Source: Latrodectus hesperus (lineage: Eukaryota > Arthropoda > Arachnida > Araneae > Theridiidae). From it: DNA of 64,000 bases. Within the stretch, counting starts at the first letter, position 1; the number at the start of each line of letters is the position of its first letter. The position numbers and the translations under genes are program-made. The stretch spans positions 28,758,295 through 28,822,294 of the forward strand of contig CM075853.1 in NCBI GenBank assembly GCA_037975125.1, read 5' to 3'. This document shows, in pieces, positions 58,889 through 64,000 of this stretch. The notes under the pieces were generated by a model. The model saw only the letters and a program-made list of their open reading frames with translations. It made no database searches and had not been told where the DNA came from.

Positions 58889-59574
58889 CTAGTTCTGGTA
58901 TCCCCCACGACCTCTGCCACGATTGATAATGCGAAAAGGAGTTCTTCCTCCTCTAAAAGGAGCTCTAGGACCTCTTCCTCTGTGAAATCTAGGCGCTTCT
59001 GGTCGAAGAGGGTGACGAGGAAAATTTGGAGGTCCATCATATTCTCTTATAGGTGGCGGAGGATATGGCTCTTCAAGTAATGCATCTTCACCCCAAGGGC
59101 GTTTCATAGGTGGTGGGTACATTTCTGGTCCTTGGGGGCCCATATAATCATTTCTTGTATCTGCATTTCTTGTATCATCAGGGTATCTCCTGTCATTATG
59201 ATAATGTGGTGGTGGACCACCACCTCTTGGAGGAAGATTATCCCCTCTATAACCATCTTCCACAGGATGGGCATTAGGAAACCTCTCTAGCCTACCTCTT
59301 TTAGTAGGTGGATGTCCAATATGATTTTTTGGTTCAAAACTATGATGAGGATCTGTGAAAGGTGCGCCATTTTCATGCAAAAGGCCATCTTCAGGTGGGG
59401 CATCAACATCCATGGGGTGATCAGAATATGTCCTCCAGCTTTCATGCGATGAAGGCTCATTCCTTGAGTGTTCATGAGGGAAGTTCTCATGATTTTCTGG
59501 AAAAGATCTGTCATGAGGTGGTCTGTTCCCCATAAGTCCTTCTGGCATGGGTGGAGGTGGCATAGGTGGTGGAT
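58889..59574 (-). CDS. Proline/RGG-rich nuclear-type protein, last exon
   Basis: This exon encodes 227 residues plus a stop. It begins after a T-rich acceptor (TTTTTTTTATAG) with two bases completing an aspartate codon. The sequence runs from 'PPPMPPPPMPEGLMGNRPP' through a His/Pro/Asp-rich disordered middle, a basic 'PPTKRGRLERF' stretch that could be a nuclear localisation signal, and a 'PPHY' motif of the P-P-x-Y (WW-binding) type. It ends with an Arg/Gly-rich tail, 'RFHRGRGPRAPFRGGRTPF' ... 'NRGRGRGGYQN'. RGG-like tails bind RNA and are arginine-methylated in many nuclear proteins. No folded domain is visible, so the family is not identified; C-terminal tails of RNA-processing or RNA polymerase II-associated factors look like this. 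The coding bias and splice signals make a real gene near certain. Confidence 0.9.
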
Positions 59575-62003
59575 CTATAAAAAAAAGCAAAATTTAAATA
59601 AACCATTTAAATTGTGAAGAAAAAAATTGGAAATATCACAAACATTTCATCAAAATATTCTGATAATAAAAAAAATTGGAAAAAATCCACTGAAAAGTTT
59701 TACAAGAAAAGAAAATTTTAAGTAGCGTGACTAGCTTAGTTAAGATCTTTAAATTTAATTAAGCATTGGAAAATATAATTGATAATTGCTTTTTAAGGAA
59801 TAAAATCTTTTCAAGAATATGTTTAAAAATTTCCTTTTAAGATAAGACTCTTTTATAAAAGGTCAATACATGTGATAAAGAAATTTATGAGTTTTAGAGA
59901 AGTAATGTGATTGTATTCTGATTTCCTTGTTTAGTAAAAGTATTGAAGAGAAGAAGTTTGATGTGTTAATTCCATTTCTTTTAAAAAATATTTATCCAGA
60001 GCAGTTAAAATAAAACATTAATTGTTATGGAAATTTTAAATACAATAAACGAGCTTAAACTGAAACTTAGTTAAAATATTATGCTAATAAATACATATAG
60101 ATAATTTTGATAAAAAAAAATTAATTTTTCAATTCTATGTTAGTGTTACTAAGATTATAAGTTTCCAGAAATAAACCATTAACTTTACAGAAGGGTATAA
60201 ATTAAAATTCAAAGATAATGTTTTCTTAATGCTAAAAATAAATTTTCATTTGTGTTTTTTTTAAGGATAAAATATTGAAGTTAATATAATTTGCATAAAA
60301 TTAACACATTTTTTACCTAAAGGTCTTTCCCCTAATAATGCTGAGCGTTGAGGTGGTCTGGAGGGTGGTTCATTAAACTGTGGCCCTACTCTGGAATTTG
60401 GTTGAAAATGCTCTTGAGGAGGAGGCATCATCTGTGGTGGAGGGTTAGGATCAGGAATTGGTTCAGGAACACCTTCAATAAAAAAGGATATAATTTATTA
60501 TAGACTAACATACCTGTGAAAAATATTTCATTTACTTTATTTTTAAAAATAGCAATGTCAGTTTCATGATAATTTTACAGAATTTCACTAGTACACAGAA
60601 TACCCAAGAAAATTATATCAAAAGGCAAATTATATATTTACTATATTCAAAAGCATAAATAAAACAGATAAGTATCAAAAACATATCCTAAAATTACAGT
60701 TTTTAATTATCTCAGAAATCTTGGGAAATTTGCAAGTGATATTCTTTGCAAGACATAAATATAATACATTATCTGTTATAAATATTCTAAATATATTCTA
60801 TATTATAAATAATATTCTAAAAAGAATATATCAAAAAAGAATTAATTACAATTGTGTGCTTCTTAGAATATTATTTGCATAGCAATAAATAGAAAAATTA
60901 TTTTATTTCTAGAAACATTTAATAACATTTAACATGATTATCTTCTACTGCATAAAAAATATTTTAAGGAAAAAGTCCTTGAAATAGTTTTTATGATGAA
61001 AGCAGGATAAAAAAAAAATATTGCATTTTAAAATTTGAAATTTTCTCTTTCATTATAAACAATTAAGTCTCAGACAATTTTCTTTAAATTTCTATAGTAA
61101 AAATTCAAATTCACTGACCTTCACAGTTTTCATTTAACAAGTTCAAAATAAAATGAAGTTATTTCCACAGTAAACTGTATCATTTAGAAATTTTTATAAA
61201 AAAGTGTGATAATGAATCATGAATTTTTTGTAGTAATAAATGTTAGTTCTTAAACTTTAATAAAATCCTTTTATAGTTAAAATATACAGAAAATTTTGTA
61301 TTTAAAATATACAAATAATGATTCATTAAAATCATTTCAATTTTAAAGATTAAACTATATATGTATGATATATATGGACAAAGATAGATTTTTACATGTC
61401 TAGGATAATTGCTTTAATAACAAAACTTTAGATAACTTCAAATAGCTATTTGAGTAATTGTGTACTATTCCACCATTTTAAAATCAGGCAAAACAATATT
61501 GATGTTAAAGTTATAATTTTTGGTAGAATTATCAATTTCCATTTTTAATCCAAATCTACTTTAAAAACTCTTACACAGAAAAGTAACAAAGACACAAATC
61601 ACATATAATCATTAATTGTTTGTGTATTTGGAACTTTGAACAAAAATTTTAAAACTAATTATCATTTTCAGATTAACAATAAATTTTGTATTGTAAAGTC
61701 TCTAAATACTATTAAAGCACACGTGATCAACTCCATATTGTTAATCAAAACATCAAAAAAAAATTTTCCAGTTATAAATTAGTAAATAATAGATTTCTTT
61801 AAATAAAAACTGAAAGTATTATAATAAGTTTAACATTTTTCAATAGTATCTTTAAATTAATATTCTTTTTTCAACAATAAATTTAAATTGGATTACTAAA
61901 TATTTAAATTCTTACATTAAATGACAATTCAACAATTGTTACATAACACATAAGAGAAAAATAATACAAAACAGTTAATTAAGATAATGTAACATTCACA
62001 AAC
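59575..62003 (-). other. Two introns of the proline-rich gene
   Basis: 59575-60316 (742 bases) and 60473-62003 (1,531 bases) separate the three exons. Both begin GT and end AG on the - strand, and both interrupt a codon after its first base. They are AT-rich with nothing else recognised. Confidence 0.85.
60317..60472 (-). CDS. Proline/RGG-rich protein, middle exon
   Basis: 156 bases between an acceptor (TTTTTTATTGAAG) and a GTAAAA donor. It starts with two bases and ends with one base of split codons, so it joins both neighbours in frame. The product is 'VPEPIPDPNPPPQMMPPPQE', 'HFQPNSRVGPQFNEPPSRPP' and 'QRSALLGERPL', a low-complexity proline-rich segment continuing into the last exon. Confidence 0.87.
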
Positions 62004-62195
62004 CATTACTTCGATCTTCTGTTGGTGGTGCAAGCAAAAGGGGTTGTTTACTCTCCATCCATTGTTGCTGAAACTGCTTAGGTATAGGTTTAGAAAATGG
62101 TATTTTCTTTTGAGTAGTACTTTTCTCTGTCGCTTGCTCTTCAGAAGTAAAATCAAGACCAGGTATCACAGGGATATCATCTTCATATCCTCGAT
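62004..62195 (-). CDS. Proline/RGG-rich protein, upstream exon (first one visible)
   Basis: 192 bases from a TTTATCAG acceptor to a GTTTGT donor, again in phase 1 at both ends. It encodes 'RGYEDDIPVIPGLDFTSEEQ', a Ser/Thr/Lys stretch, 'PFSKPIPKQFQQQWMESKQP' and 'LLLAPPTEDRSN'. This is the least repetitive part seen and the best query for identifying the family. Exons further 5' are not recognised in the remaining 1.8 kb. Confidence 0.85.
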
Positions 62196-62906
62196 CTGAT
62201 AAATTTAGAATGAACTTAATACACTTTTAAAAAATTTATTACAACAAAAAAAAGAGCACTAAAAGAATTAAAAGAAATATCGTCTCAAAACAAAAAATAT
62301 AATTTATGCATATCTAGAATTGTAATATTCATTCTCACATTTGTACATATATGATTAAATTTTTAATCAGTTGATCATTGTTTAGAACAATAAAATTTAC
62401 AAATTAAACAAATCAAAGATTTAGATATTACTCCTTATACTTATTATATATTTTAATCAATAGAAAAATAATTTACTAATAATTTAATATAATTACTTTA
62501 GTATATATAAAAATTTTATCATTCAAAAACAGAAATGTGTTTAGTCATGTAGAATTTAAATTTCTTAATTTAGGATATATTGTCAATTGACATTAAATTC
62601 AGAAAAAAATTTTTCTTTGGAAGAATAGCAAGATGAATTTTAACATACCTTTTGTAAAGATTAGGTGATAAAGTTGTGCATCATTGTAATTTTAAAAATG
62701 TTTAATTTTTTAAATTAATACCAACTTAAGAATTTCCACACAATAGCGGAGTTTTATACATCATAAAACAAAAAAGATTTTAAAAAATGTGGTAACTTCA
62801 AATTACATCAGTGCTGAAAATAACATGGTTACTAGAAATGAAATTTTATCACAAATATTTATCATCAAACTTTTTGCCAAATCTTGACATACCCGATTCA
62901 ACACTG
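62196..62906. other. AT-rich DNA, probably intronic
   Basis: No further exon is recognised upstream of 62195 on the - strand. Confidence 0.45.
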
Positions 62907-64000
62907 AACACAAAAAATTTAATGTTAGCATAAGCAAGACATTAGTCTTAAGATTTAAAAGAGATTGTTTACAAATATTGTAATTATTAATTTAAAATTC
63001 TATTCATTAATAAAATATAAAAAAATTTAAATCTTTCTTGGCGATTTAAACTAACCATAAAGTAAGTGGGTTAATCTGTGGTTTGGATACCCTTTTCTTG
63101 ACAAATGGGCGATAGACACACCAAGTGTGGTAACCCTGGCTATTTAATTCTAAATGCACTCCTTGTGGCGCATGCTCATAAACAACTCTTTTGTTTCAGT
63201 ATTCTTATTGGTCGCTAATTATTTTGATTTTAAAATAACTGTAGAGTTTAAAATTTGATGCACGACATTTTATTACCGTTGAATTTGCCCTGGAGGTAGT
63301 ACGTGACTTATTTGTTTCTGTGTATTTTTATTTATTTATTTTAAAAAATATGATAATTTTCTCCACATTGTAGAGCATTTTTTGTTATACAATTAGTAAA
63401 AAACCATTGTTTTTGTTTGCATTGCCATACCAACGATAAAATTCGTTGAAAACATGGTTTTCGTTTCGTCAACATAGAAATGACGTTTTTGCGTAGTGTC
63501 TCTCGGAGCATTCAAATCCGCGAGACAACACACAAAAACGCGCCAGTTGGCGACTTTTTGAAAATGCGCCAAGCAGGGGACCCAAAGCACATTTTCACCA
63601 GTGGGTGTTGTCTTTTTAACTTTGTTTTTTCTTCTCTTCTAAAGGCATGAATGAATGGAAAATGGTTTCTCAAGCCAATGCTTTTGTCTTTATATGAGAA
63701 ATTGTTTTATCAACAAAATGAACTTTGACAATATTCTCAGATATTCGATGGTGAACTTCGCCTTGTGTAATACTACTCTAAAAATGCAATTTGAAGACAG
63801 GCAGCAAACTTGTTGACAAGTTGCATTTACAACACTGTCTCAATATAATGTAACATAGAAGAAACGTTATCTGATGCCATGGATATTTAAAACCAATGAG
63901 AATGTAATAAAGTGATGAAGTCATGATATCAAATGGAACTGAAGAAACAACCACTTTATTGTTAATTAAAATTTCTGATGTAATTAAGAATATTTTATCG
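62907..64000. repeat. Dispersed repeat copy B (paralogue of 14037-14790)
   Basis: 62907-63010 and 63640 to the window end match repeat A in order and orientation. The empty site of the 255-bp MITE is visible at about 63690-63700 (GAGAAATTGT). Between 63020 and 63640 lie about 600 bases that copy A lacks. That insert is locally CpG-rich at 63420-63600 ('GCGCCAGTTGGCGAC', 'AATGCGCCAAGC') and has an ATTGG box near 63209. The right limit is cut by the window. Confidence 0.78.

Overview
The window is eukaryotic nuclear DNA, very AT-rich, with sparse coding sequence, large introns and many decayed transposons. One recognisable gene is an animal stum/SPEC3 membrane protein. Tc1/mariner elements, non-LTR retrotransposons and several tRNA-derived SINE families also point to an animal, most likely an arthropod; an arachnid such as a spider would fit, but that is inference. 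No prokaryotic, plasmid or phage feature is seen.

Genes. (1) The 3' end of a stum homologue lies on the + strand. One exon (34028-34201) encodes most of the conserved SPEC3 domain. A very short last exon (41657-41697) is proposed from phase, splice sites and family alignment. The 7.45 kb intron between them holds a 69-bp minisatellite, a Tc1 element and a 255-bp MITE. Earlier exons are not seen in the 34 kb upstream. (2) The last three visible exons of a proline/arginine/glycine-rich nuclear-type protein lie on the - strand (62195-62004, 60472-60317, 59574-58889). They encode about 343 residues ending in an RGG-like tail. Its 5' exons are not recognised, and its family is not identified. The two genes converge, with about 16 kb between their 3' ends.

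Layout. 1-9 kb: AT-rich DNA, a SINE fragment, a (TA)n array and a degenerate ~167-bp tandem array (6.9-8.2 kb). 9-9.5 kb: a 5'-truncated LINE with an 11-bp target-site duplication. 12-12.5 kb: a second degenerate array. 14-14.8 kb: repeat A, split by a MITE. 17-19 kb: an inverted pair of short repeats. 19.7 kb: the longest (TA)n array. 20.6-21.3 kb: a decayed Tc1-like transposase with no long reading frame left. 24.85-25.7 kb: a decayed mariner. 26-26.8 kb: an internally deleted mariner-like element with ~170-bp inverted repeats. 27.8-30.5 kb: a SINE cluster, (TA)n and an internally deleted LINE. 31.6 kb: a palindromic element. 32.8 kb: (TA)n/(GATA)n. 33.6 kb: a SINE just upstream of the stum exon. 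34-42 kb: stum. 42-54 kb: AT-rich DNA with small tandem repeats and hairpins. 53.9-55.5 kb: three SINEs with perfect target-site duplications. 58.7-62.2 kb: the proline-rich gene. 62.9-64 kb: repeat B, the paralogue of repeat A.

Nothing here forms an operon-like system. The most informative content is the stum gene structure and the layered history of transposons, several of which are visible only by reading through frameshifts and stops.
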